Assembly: GCF_030063245.1 (NCBI RefSeq)
Contig: NZ_JASISR010000014.1
Location: 59,394 to 123,393, forward strand
Reading direction: 5' to 3'
DNA length: 64,000 nt
Source of the DNA: Paenarthrobacter sp. PH39-S1
GTDB lineage: Bacteria > Actinomycetota > Actinomycetes > Actinomycetales > Micrococcaceae
Part shown: piece by piece, positions 43,764 through 51,503 of the stretch
Layout of the letters: every line of letters starts with the position of its first letter
Numbering within the stretch: the stretch's first letter is position 1
The notes under the pieces: model-generated
What the model was told of the DNA's origin: nothing
The model's database searches: none
Seen by the model: only the letters and a program-made list of their open reading frames with translations
Position numbers and translations under genes: made by a program

Positions 43764-44462
43764 CTAAAGGCTGGCGTTGGCCCGAACCAGGTCATCCGGG
43801 AAATCGACCTCGACGGCATAGAACGCGCTGATGTCCACCGGCAGCCATTTGAGGCCGTCCTCCTGGATCGTCAGCTCAATACCGCCCTCGAAGTACTCCT
43901 GGTCGCCCACCTGCTCCAGCCGCCGGATGAGCTTCTTCTTATCCTTGGAAGCCACGTAGTTGATGCCAACTGCCTCGCCCTGGGCCAGATCTGCCTGTAC
44001 GCTCTTGGAGAGTTCCTGGATCCGTCCGTAGTCGTCGACGGTGTACTTAACTTCCTCGTCGGAGACGGAGGAAACATCGACGGTGATGAAGGATTCGTCC
44101 CGCTTTATGTAGGGCGCGAGCATGTTCAGGATGTCGGGGTCGAAAACGACGTCGCCGTTCATCCACAAAACGCCACCCTTGGTCGAATTCCGCAGCGCTT
44201 TCAGCAGGCTCTTCGACGTATTGGTCTGATCGAAATTTTCGTTGTAGACGAAGGAAGCGTTGGGCACATGCTCCAGGATCATCTCCAGTTTGAAGCCGAC
44301 GGCGACCGTCAGCCGCAGCTTCTTGCCAAATGCGCCCTGCAGATTCTGGACCTGTTGGTGCATGATGGTCCGGCCGTCGCGAAGTTCTGTCATAGGCTTG
44401 GGGTGCGGACGTGCGAGTCGTGTGCCCATCCCGGCGGCGAGTATTACGGCCTGTACGGTCAT
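43764..44462 (-). CDS. LicC-like sugar/choline-phosphate nucleotidyltransferase
   Basis: The 232-residue protein has the nucleotidyltransferase signature AVILAAGMGTRLARPHPKPM, the substrate loop NENFDQTNTSKSLLKAL, and the metal-binding Asp in WMNGDVVFDPDIL. Overall it resembles LicC-type phosphocholine cytidylyltransferases and small NTP-transferase proteins of surface phosphopolymer loci. It would make a CDP- or UDP-activated donor in the cytoplasm. It is not of the TagD fold, so it is unlikely to be the glycerol-3-phosphate cytidylyltransferase itself. It may be the first gene of the leftward block. The substrate is uncertain. Confidence 0.75.
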   Translation of the reverse strand: MTVQAVILAAGMGTRLARPHPKPMTELRDGRTIMHQQVQNLQGAFGKKLRLTVAVGFKLEMILEHVPNASFVYNENFDQTNTSKSLLKALRNSTKGGVLWMNGDVVFDPDILNMLAPYIKRDESFITVDVSSVSDEEVKYTVDDYGRIQELSKSVQADLAQGEAVGINYVASKDKKKLIRRLEQVGDQEYFEGGIELTIQEDGLKWLPVDISAFYAVEVDFPDDLVRANASL

Positions 44463-44718
44463 AGTTATTTCCTATCTCGATGAGCTCGGTCTGCCGTGGG
44501 AAATAACGGACAGCCATACGCGAAAGCGTCGGTCACAGTGCCAGGCCAACGGGCCAAAGAGTCTTCCCCGGCTCCCATCATAGCTGATCGTACGTAGGCT
44601 TCCGGATTCTCCGATGTTGTCGAAGGTTAACCCGCCGTCAACCTCGCTCCCGTTCGGTGGTCAAGGTGCGGGCGATGAAGGTAGCGATTCGGTGCTGCTT
44701 CCCCGTGCACCGGCGGCG

Positions 44719-44967
44719 TCAGCCGGCCAGCAGCAGCGCGACGATTAGGGCGGGGACGGCCAAACTGATCAGTATGACGAGCGTCAACGCAATGGAACGC
44801 TTCCTGCCACGCGACGCCGATGACGGGCGCCCGTTCGTCGAATGAGCCGCAGATTTGGCGGTTGGTTTCGGACGGGTTGGGTTCGGACGGGTTCGTTTCG
44901 GACGGTAGGAGACGCGCCTACGGGTACGCATATGGCGTGCGGAAGGAAGATCCGCGGACGGGGTCAC
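44719..44967 (-). CDS. Small basic single-pass membrane protein
   Basis: GTG 44967 is preceded by AGGAAGGA at ideal spacing, which supports this 82-residue frame as real. The first 58 residues are rich in Arg, Lys, Pro and Ser (RRVSYRPKRTRPNPTRPKP). The end is one transmembrane helix (IALTLVILISLAVPALIVAL). A tail-anchored, basic protein of this kind could bind the inner membrane face or anionic polymers, but no family is recognised. It stands alone between the LicC-like and YdcF-like genes, with a small palindrome upstream. Confidence 0.6.
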   Translation of the reverse strand: MTPSADLPSARHMRTRRRVSYRPKRTRPNPTRPKPTAKSAAHSTNGRPSSASRGRKRSIALTLVILISLAVPALIVALLLAG

Positions 44968-44987
44968 GTTCGATTCCTTCCTAAAAC

Positions 44988-45000
44988 ACTGTCAGACAGT
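44988..45000. promoter_or_regulatory. 13-nt palindrome upstream of the small membrane protein
   Basis: ACTGTCAGACAGT has perfect 6-bp arms around one base. It lies 20 bp upstream of the GTG start at 44967, a position suited to an operator near the transcription start. No regulator is identified. Confidence 0.4.
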
Positions 45001-45105
45001 TTCGAGGGGCGGGCTTTCAATTCTTACACGGCCCGTCCGGTGCGGCCGAAGGACTGAACGGTGCGGGCGCGGGCGGGGGACAGTTGGTCCGCGTTTCGCT
45101 GGTGG

Positions 45106-45687
45106 CTACTGCACCGGTTCCGGGCAGGCCGGGTGCAGCCTGGCATCGATCAGGCCGCCGGATTCGATGATGAACCGGCGCAGCCACCCCGCCGGGGAAA
45201 GCTTGGGTTCGGAGACGATCATCTGTACCTTCGCGGTGGTGCATTCAGTGATGAGGGTCCGGGCCCGCGTGGCGTGGTAGCGGGAGGTGACTACGATGAC
45301 GGAGTGCCAGCCTTTTTCCTTGACGAGTTTTCCGATGGCGGCTGCCTCACCTCTGGTGTCCAGCGTGGCCGGCTCGAAGCACTCCAGCGCGAACGGGATC
45401 ACGCCCGGATAGTCGCACACGCCGTCGGCCAAAACATTCCCGGCGCTGCGGGTGTGCGAAATCGCCAGGACGGGTGCATGGCCGGCTTCCACCAGATCGC
45501 GTGCCACCGGGAGACGTTCGCTGCTGGCCCCGCCGAGCATGATGACGGCGTCGGCCTGGTGCGGCTGGGTCTGCTCGGGATCGGCAAAGAGCTGGTAGGC
45601 GGTCAGGAACCAGACCAGTACAAGGAGGACGACGACGACGAGCCCGCCGGCGGCGAGGCGCCGGGCTGGAGAGCGGAGGACGGGCAC
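45106..45687 (-). CDS. YdcF/SanA (DUF218) family membrane protein
   Basis: The 193-residue protein has one N-terminal transmembrane helix (LAAGGLVVVVLLVLVWFLTA) and a DUF218-type domain: ADAVIMLGGASSERLPVARD, LVEAGHAPVLAISHT, GEAAAIGKLVKEKGWHSVIV and VTSRYHATRARTLI. ElyC/SanA/YdcF relatives influence envelope integrity in several bacteria, with the domain outside the membrane, but the reaction is unknown. It is divergent from thiL, and thus marks the right edge of the surface-polymer island. Confidence 0.85.
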   Translation of the reverse strand: MPVLRSPARRLAAGGLVVVVLLVLVWFLTAYQLFADPEQTQPHQADAVIMLGGASSERLPVARDLVEAGHAPVLAISHTRSAGNVLADGVCDYPGVIPFALECFEPATLDTRGEAAAIGKLVKEKGWHSVIVVTSRYHATRARTLITECTTAKVQMIVSEPKLSPAGWLRRFIIESGGLIDARLHPACPEPVQ

Positions 45688-45844
45688 CCGACAATGCTAC
45701 CGGCCACCTGCAGCGCGGGCGGCCGGTAGAGCTGGCCCCGCCTGCAGGGCCCGGCAGCAGGTGCACGCCGGCCGCAGCGGACCCTCGACTCCAGCGGCAG
45801 CGGCGCCGGCCGGTGTTGTCGGTGCCCCGTTATACGGTTGCTTC

Positions 45845-46912
45845 ATGACATTAACCGTAGGAGAGCTCTCCGAGTCCGGGCTGCTGGCGCGCATTTTTCC
45901 GCGGCTTGACCGCAGCGCGTCCGTGCTGCTGGGCCCGGGCGACGACGCCGCCGTGGTGGCCGCGCCGGACGGCCGCGTGGTGGTCTCCATCGACACGCTG
46001 GTCCAGGACCGGGATTTTCGGCTGCGCTGGGCCAACGGCTACGCCTCCACCGGATACGACGTCGGCTGGAAGGCAGCGGCGCAGAATCTCAGCGACATCA
46101 ACGCCATGGGCGCCGTCGCCACCAGCCTGGTCGTCAGCCTCACCCTGCCGGCGGCCACCCCGGTGTCCTGGGCCGAGGGCGTGGCCGAGGGACTGAATGC
46201 CGCGATCCGGGAACTCGGAGCGACTGACTGCTCAGTGGCCGGCGGGGACCTCTCCGGTGGCAGCGAAATCGTGGTCACGGTCGCGGTCATGGGGACGCTG
46301 CAGGGCCGGAACCCGGTGCTGCGTTCCGGCGCCCGCGCGGGGGACACTGTGGCGCTGGCCGGCACGGTGGGCCATGCGGCGGCGGGCTGGGCTGTGCTCG
46401 AAAGCACCGTGCCCACCGTGCCGCCCGTTCCCTCAGCGCCGCCCGTTCCCCCAGCGCCGCCCGTTCCCGCGGCGGACGCCGGCCTCGCGACGGACGCCGG
46501 GCTTGCCGCCGTCGTCGGCCTCTTTTGCCGGCCGCGCCCGCCTTTGGCTGCCGGACCCGCCGCTGTCCGGGCAGGTGCCACCGCCATGCTGGACGTTTCC
46601 GACGGACTGACCCGCGATGCCGGACGGCTTGCCGGCGCCAGCGGTGTATCGCTGGATCTGGACCCGTCCGCGCTGCAGCGGCTGGCCGCCCCGCTGGCCG
46701 GAACCGCCGCGCTGCTCGGCGCCGATCCACTGGACTGGGTGCTCGGCGGCGGGGAAGACCACGGTTTGTTGTGCACATTTCCGGCCGGGGTAACACTCCC
46801 GGACGGCTTCACTGCGATAGGCTCGGTAATGCCCGGCGCCGTGTCAACTCCGCCGGTGACAATCGCAGGGTCAGCTGCGGACGCCGTGGGATGGGATCAT
46901 TTTGCAGTCTAA
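45845..46912 (+). CDS. thiL: Thiamine-monophosphate kinase
   Basis: ThiL phosphorylates thiamine monophosphate to thiamine pyrophosphate with ATP. The AIR-synthase/ThiL fold is clear: LLGPGDDAAVVAAPDGRVVV, AAQNLSDINAMGAVATSLVV, VAGGDLSGGSEIVVTV, MLDVSDGLTRDAGRLA and VLGGGEDHGLLCTFP. ATG 45845 begins just before the family core; the upstream open frame is discarded. The N- and C-terminal halves are separated by an unusual Pro/Val/Ala-rich insertion of about 25 residues encoded by an 18-bp repeat. The stop overlaps the DAK2 gene start. Confidence 0.93.
   Translation: MTLTVGELSESGLLARIFPRLDRSASVLLGPGDDAAVVAAPDGRVVVSIDTLVQDRDFRLRWANGYASTGYDVGWKAAAQNLSDINAMGAVATSLVVSLTLPAATPVSWAEGVAEGLNAAIRELGATDCSVAGGDLSGGSEIVVTVAVMGTLQGRNPVLRSGARAGDTVALAGTVGHAAAGWAVLESTVPTVPPVPSAPPVPPAPPVPAADAGLATDAGLAAVVGLFCRPRPPLAAGPAAVRAGATAMLDVSDGLTRDAGRLAGASGVSLDLDPSALQRLAAPLAGTAALLGADPLDWVLGGGEDHGLLCTFPAGVTLPDGFTAIGSVMPGAVSTPPVTIAGSAADAVGWDHFAV
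46421..46474 (+). repeat. Three 18-bp repeats inside thiL
   Basis: Units at 46421-46438, 46439-46456 and 46457-46474 each encode PPVPxA and keep the reading frame. They lie in the linker between the two ThiL halves, where added length may be tolerated. Confidence 0.85.
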
Positions 46913-47972
46913 GATTGCCGCCAATGCACTTGCGGTCCGGCGCTGGCTGGCCAAGTCAGAAGAGACGCTGGGCAACCACAGCGACCGTTTGAACGCCATT
47001 AATATCTTCCCCGTGGCCGATGGGGACACCGGCACCAACCTCTACCTGACCGTGCGCGCTGCCGCCGCGGCCACGCATGATGTGGAGCTGCCCGACGTCG
47101 GCGCGGTGCTGACCGTGGCCGGTCGAGCGGCGATGGAGAACGCCCGTGGCAATTCGGGCACCCTGTTCTCCGTTTTCCTTTCCGCCCTTGCGGAGCCGCT
47201 GATCGGCGCGACCCGGCTGAGCGGGCCGCTGCTGGCGGCCGCGCTGCAGCGGTCGCAGATCCGCGCCTGGTCCGCGCTGAGCGAGCCGATGCCCGGCACC
47301 ATGCTTTCGGTACTCGAGGCCAGCGCCAACGCCGCTTCCAGGGTTGACGCGACCCAGCACGGCGACGACAGCAACCATGGCCTGGCAATGGTGCTGGATG
47401 CCGCGGTGGTGGCCGCGGTGGAGGCGGTGGTGCAGACCGAGAACCAGCTGGGGGCGCTGCGGGAAGCCAAAGTTGTCGACGCCGGCGGGGTGGGCCTGCT
47501 GCTGGTGCTGGACTGCTTGCGCTCCGTGGTGCTGGGGCAGGAGCTGGAGGCGGAACTGTTGGACGGGCTCTCCGGCTACAGCGTCCAGGATCCGCACATC
47601 CACGCGAACATGCCCGAAATCAGGGGAGTGGAGGTCATGTGCACCATCAACCTCTCGCCCCTGGACGCAGCCGGTCTGCGGATGCAGCTCGATGAGCTGG
47701 GGGATTCGGTGATCATGAGCGCGGTGTCGCCGGTGGACGTGCCCGACGGCGGGTACCGCTGGCGGCTGCACGTCCATGTGCCCGAATCCGGACCGGCGCT
47801 TGAGCTCATCCATGCCGTCGGCGACCCGAGCAATGTCAGTGTCACGCAGTTGAGTGCGGCGATGGATACGGCCGTGGAAAACGCCGCCGCAGCGAAAGAT
47901 ACGGCCGTGGAAAACGCCGCCGCGCTGCTGAACCTATCGGTTTTCAGCCCCGATGCCCATGAGCTCCGCTAA
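46902..47972 (+). CDS. DAK2-domain kinase-like protein
   Basis: The 356-residue protein starts at a TTG overlapping the thiL stop. Its N-terminal DAK2 domain has HSDRLNAINIFPVADGDTGT, with the metal-binding Asp residues, then NARGNSGTLFSVFLSAL and VVDAGGVGLLLVLDCL. The C-terminal part (VEVMCTINLSPLDAAGLRMQ, GDSVIMSAVSPVDVPDG) resembles the DegV-partner FakA/YloV type. FakA phosphorylates fatty acids bound to FakB proteins in Firmicutes; here the substrate is unknown. Near the end a 26-bp sequence is repeated at 47865-47890 and 47898-47923, encoding DTAVENAAA twice. Placement before recG is conserved in many bacteria. Confidence 0.85.
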   Translation: MQSKIAANALAVRRWLAKSEETLGNHSDRLNAINIFPVADGDTGTNLYLTVRAAAAATHDVELPDVGAVLTVAGRAAMENARGNSGTLFSVFLSALAEPLIGATRLSGPLLAAALQRSQIRAWSALSEPMPGTMLSVLEASANAASRVDATQHGDDSNHGLAMVLDAAVVAAVEAVVQTENQLGALREAKVVDAGGVGLLLVLDCLRSVVLGQELEAELLDGLSGYSVQDPHIHANMPEIRGVEVMCTINLSPLDAAGLRMQLDELGDSVIMSAVSPVDVPDGGYRWRLHVHVPESGPALELIHAVGDPSNVSVTQLSAAMDTAVENAAAAKDTAVENAAALLNLSVFSPDAHELR

Positions 47973-50199
47973 CGCGACACCGCCCGTGCCAGGCGATTTC
48001 GACAAGCCGCTGGACCGGCTGATCGGGAAGGCCTCCGCCGCGGGGATCGAAAAGCACCTGGGGCTCACGACCGTGGGCGAGCTGCTGAACTACTTCCCGC
48101 GGCGCTATCTCAACCGCGGCGAGCTGACAGCCATCGACAAGATTCCGGTGAACGAGGACGTCACCATCCTGGCCCGGGTGCTGTCCGCGACGAAGCGCCG
48201 AATGCGCGAGCGCAAGGGCTTCATCACCGATGTGGTGGTGACGGACGATACCGGCGGCCTGAGCAGCCTGAAGATCAGTTTTTTCAACGGCCACCAGGCC
48301 GAAAGAGACCTGCGGCCAAGGGTCCTGGCGCTGTTTTCCGGAAAAGTGACCGTGTACAACGGTGCCCGCACGCTGACCAACCCGCTGTTTGAGCTGCTCC
48401 CGGATGATGAACTGGCTGGCCATGAAGCGGAATTCCATGCCCGGCCCGTGCCGGTGTATTCCGCCACGGCGAAACTGCCGAGCTGGAAAATCCAGCGCGT
48501 GGTGGAGGCGGTGCTGGTGATCGTGGACTTCAGCGGGCTACGGGATCCGCTGCCCGCGGAGATTGTGCGCCGCGGGAAATTCATGAGCCTGGAGGATGCG
48601 TACCACCAGATCCACTCCCCGTCCGATCCGCAGGACTGGCAGCGGGCCCGGGACCGGTTCCGCTACCAGGAGGCGCTGGTGCTGCAGACCGCGCTGGCGC
48701 GGCGGCGCGCCCAGACCGCCGCGGAGGACGCCACCGCCCGGCGCGGTTCCGCGGACGGACTGCTGGCCGCCTTTGACGCCGGGCTGCCGTTCACCCTGAC
48801 CCCTGGGCAGCAGTCCGTGGGCGCGGTGCTGGCCGCGGAGCTGTCCGCGCAGCATCCGATGAATCGGCTGCTGCAGGGCGAAGTCGGCTCCGGCAAGACG
48901 GTGGTGGCGCTGCGTGCCATGCTCCAGGTGATCGATTCCGGCGGTCAGGCGGCACTGCTGGCCCCCACCGAGGTCCTCGCGGCCCAGCACCACCAGTCCA
49001 TCCGCGCCATTCTGGGACCGCTGGCCGAGGGCGGTATGCTGGGCGGGGCGGACGGCGGCACCCAAGTGACGCTGCTGACCGGGTCCATGCCGGCCGCGGC
49101 CCGCAAACGCGCCATGCTCGACGCCGCCGCCGGGACAGCCGGGATCGTCATCGGCACGCACGCACTGCTGTCGGACAACGTGCAGTTCTTCGACCTGGGC
49201 CTGATCGTGGTGGACGAACAGCACCGCTTCGGCGTCGAGCAGCGTGATGCCCTCCGCGTCAAGGCGCACAAGCCCCCGCACCTGCTGGTGATGACGGCCA
49301 CCCCCATTCCCCGCACCGTGGCCATGACCGTCTTCGGTGACCTGGACACCTCCGTGCTGCGAGAGCTCCCGGCCGGGCGTGCGCCGATTTCCACGCACCA
49401 GGTTGGTCTGGCGGAACACCCCGCCTGGGTGCGCCGGATCTGGACCCGCGCCCGCGAGGAGATCGACGCCGGGCGCCAGGTGTACGTGGTCTGTCCGCGG
49501 ATCGGGACGGACGACGACGGCGACGGCTCGGAACCGCTGTCCGACCAATCGAGCGCCCCAACCCGCGACGCCCGTGACACCCGCGAGCTCGCGGAGGTGA
49601 CCGCCGTCGTCGAACAGCTCAGGACCGAGCCCGCCCTGGCCGGCGTCCGGATCGAGGCCCTGCACGGCAGACTGGACACCGATGAAAAGACCGACACCAT
49701 GGCAGCCTTCGCCGCCGGCGAGGTCGATCTGCTGGTCTCCACCACCGTGATCGAGGTGGGCGTGGACGTGCACAACGCCACACTGATGGTCATCCTGGAC
49801 GCCGACAGGTTTGGCATCTCCCAGCTTCACCAGCTCCGCGGCCGGGTGGGCCGCGGCGGACTGCCGGGAACCTGCCTGCTGGTGACCAGTCTGGAAGCGG
49901 GGCATCCGAGCAGGCGCCGGCTGGACGCCGTCGCCGCCACCACGGACGGCTTCATCCTCTCCCAGGAGGATCTGAAGCTGCGCCGGGAAGGCGACATCCT
50001 GGGCGCCTCGCAGTCCGGCGGCCGCTCCACGCTGCGGCTGCTGCGGGTGCTCCAGCACGAGGACATCATCTCCCAGGCCCGGGACGACGCCTGGGAGATC
50101 GTGCAGAAAGACCCGCAATTGCGGGAGAATTCCGCCCTGGAGGCGGCCATCGAAGCATATTTGAATCCGGAGAAAGAGGCGTTCCTTGAGCGTGGTTGA
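47953..50199 (+). CDS. recG: ATP-dependent DNA helicase RecG
   Basis: RecG remodels stalled replication forks and branch-migrates Holliday junctions. The 748-residue protein has the N-terminal wedge region (ILARVLSATKRRMRERKGFI, followed by the OB fold) and two RecA-like helicase domains: LLQGEVGSGKTVVALRAML (motif I), LIVVDEQHRFGVEQRDAL (DExQ in motif II), VMTATPIPRTVAMTVFGDLD (motif III), and DLLVSTTVIEVGVDVHNATL with HQLRGRVGRGGLPGTCLLV (motifs V and VI). The DEQH box in place of DEVH is typical of RecG. It overlaps the DAK2 gene by 20 bp. Either the ATG at 47953 or 47959 may be used. Confidence 0.97.
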   Translation: MPMSSANATPPVPGDFDKPLDRLIGKASAAGIEKHLGLTTVGELLNYFPRRYLNRGELTAIDKIPVNEDVTILARVLSATKRRMRERKGFITDVVVTDDTGGLSSLKISFFNGHQAERDLRPRVLALFSGKVTVYNGARTLTNPLFELLPDDELAGHEAEFHARPVPVYSATAKLPSWKIQRVVEAVLVIVDFSGLRDPLPAEIVRRGKFMSLEDAYHQIHSPSDPQDWQRARDRFRYQEALVLQTALARRRAQTAAEDATARRGSADGLLAAFDAGLPFTLTPGQQSVGAVLAAELSAQHPMNRLLQGEVGSGKTVVALRAMLQVIDSGGQAALLAPTEVLAAQHHQSIRAILGPLAEGGMLGGADGGTQVTLLTGSMPAAARKRAMLDAAAGTAGIVIGTHALLSDNVQFFDLGLIVVDEQHRFGVEQRDALRVKAHKPPHLLVMTATPIPRTVAMTVFGDLDTSVLRELPAGRAPISTHQVGLAEHPAWVRRIWTRAREEIDAGRQVYVVCPRIGTDDDGDGSEPLSDQSSAPTRDARDTRELAEVTAVVEQLRTEPALAGVRIEALHGRLDTDEKTDTMAAFAAGEVDLLVSTTVIEVGVDVHNATLMVILDADRFGISQLHQLRGRVGRGGLPGTCLLVTSLEAGHPSRRRLDAVAATTDGFILSQEDLKLRREGDILGASQSGGRSTLRLLRVLQHEDIISQARDDAWEIVQKDPQLRENSALEAAIEAYLNPEKEAFLERG

Positions 50200-50280
50200 T
50201 GGCGCCGCCGCGGCGGGGGAGCGGGGAGCTGGCCGGACGTGGCCCATGGCCTCCGTCGTTGTCCCGGCAGGGCACGTGAG

Positions 50281-50862
50281 GTGACGCGGATCATTGCCGG
50301 CGTGGCCGGTGGGACACCCCTGATTTCAGTCCCCGGAACGGTCACGCGCCCGACCACGGACCGGGTCAAGGAGGCACTGTTTTCGCGGCTGGAGTCCATG
50401 GATGCCCTGGCCGGGGCGCACGTGCTGGACCTGTTTGCCGGCTCCGGGTCCCTGGGTGTGGAGAGCGCCAGCCGCGGCGCGGCCTCGGTGGAGCTCGTCG
50501 AGTACGACGGCGGAGCTGCCGGCGTCTGCCAGCGGAACGCCGCCATCATCAACGACATCCTCGGCCGCAAGGTGGTCACCGTGCAGCGCTCCAAGGTGGA
50601 ATCGTTTCTCGGACGGGTCCGGGACACCGGCGTGGACCGCTGGGACCTGGTCTTTATGGACCCGCCCTATCCACTAGGCGAAGCGGCCGTCACCGCGGCC
50701 CTGGCCGCGCTGGCACCCGATCTGGCCCCCGAAGCCGTGATCGTGCTGGAGCGCTCGACCCGGTCCCCGGAGCCTGCCTGGCCCGCCGCCGTCGAGCGCT
50801 TCGCCGAGAAGAAGTACGGCGAGACCAGGCTTTGGTTCGCCGAACCAGCCGACGGAGATTGA
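50281..50862 (+). CDS. rsmD: 16S rRNA (guanine(966)-N(2))-methyltransferase
   Basis: RsmD methylates G966 of 16S rRNA using S-adenosylmethionine. The protein begins TRIIAGVAGGTPL, matching the family start, so GTG 50281 is chosen over the longer frame from 50239. It has KEALFSRLESM, the SAM-binding HVLDLFAGSGSLGVESASRG, and the catalytic NPPY-like motif as LVFMDPPYPLGEAAV. The length of 193 residues is normal. In many relatives coaD follows, but it is absent here: the next recognisable gene is wecB on the other strand, so gene order has been changed after rsmD. Confidence 0.93.
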   Translation: MTRIIAGVAGGTPLISVPGTVTRPTTDRVKEALFSRLESMDALAGAHVLDLFAGSGSLGVESASRGAASVELVEYDGGAAGVCQRNAAIINDILGRKVVTVQRSKVESFLGRVRDTGVDRWDLVFMDPPYPLGEAAVTAALAALAPDLAPEAVIVLERSTRSPEPAWPAAVERFAEKKYGETRLWFAEPADGD

Positions 50863-51047
50863 TGTCCCAGGCTGCAGTTACGACGACCTTAGGCCCGGAA
50901 TTCGTCGGGGCTTGAATCAGTGGCGCCAGGACGCGAAGCGGTTCTCCTGTGATTCCAGCGGGCCGACTGGGTGTGCTGTCCTAGTAGTCTTCCTCCGCTA
51001 GCGAGAGACCCAGGACGGTGTCTCGCGGCCAAGCCGGGAGTCCAGCA

Positions 51048-51503
51048 CTACCCGGAGCTTTGCGGCAGCGACTTCGACCCGGAGATCGGCTGCAGCATGG
51101 GGTCCGCGCTTCGGCCCGGGCGGAACCACAGCGGGAGTGCCAAAAGCGGTCGGTGCCGGTCGTTGAAGCGGAGCGGCGGGCCTTGGCCGGTTCGCTGTGC
51201 CAGGACAGTGAGGATGCCTATCCCCAACGCACGCCTCTCCAGATCCGCAGACATGGCGTTGTCTAGAGCCCATTGGGCTCGGCGCCACCACTCGGAGCGG
51301 TCAGCACCTGTTTGACAACAGTGTCGGGGTCGGACAGTTCGGTGGCCGAGTTCGCGGAGTAGCACCCGGATTTGCTGGCCGTGAGTTTCCCTGCGCCGCT
51401 CATATACTAACCGGTCGCAGTCGATGCCGTGCGGGATATAGTCCGGCGCGAGCAGCGCTCGGCTTGACGGCCGGCCGGCTGGAGTGCCGCCGTCGTCGTT
51501 CAA
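51048..51503 (-). CDS. Hypothetical protein downstream of wecB
   Basis: A 151-residue frame starts with TTG at 51503, overlapping the wecB stop (TTGA). It contains LVYERRRETHGQQIRVLLRE and EWWRRAQWALDNAMSADLER, which could be helical, but no family is recognised and the C-terminal 40 residues look like random translation. The overlap suggests translational coupling with wecB if the gene is real. Low confidence. Confidence 0.3.
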   Translation of the reverse strand: MNDDGGTPAGRPSSRALLAPDYIPHGIDCDRLVYERRRETHGQQIRVLLRELGHRTVRPRHCCQTGADRSEWWRRAQWALDNAMSADLERRALGIGILTVLAQRTGQGPPLRFNDRHRPLLALPLWFRPGRSADPMLQPISGSKSLPQSSG

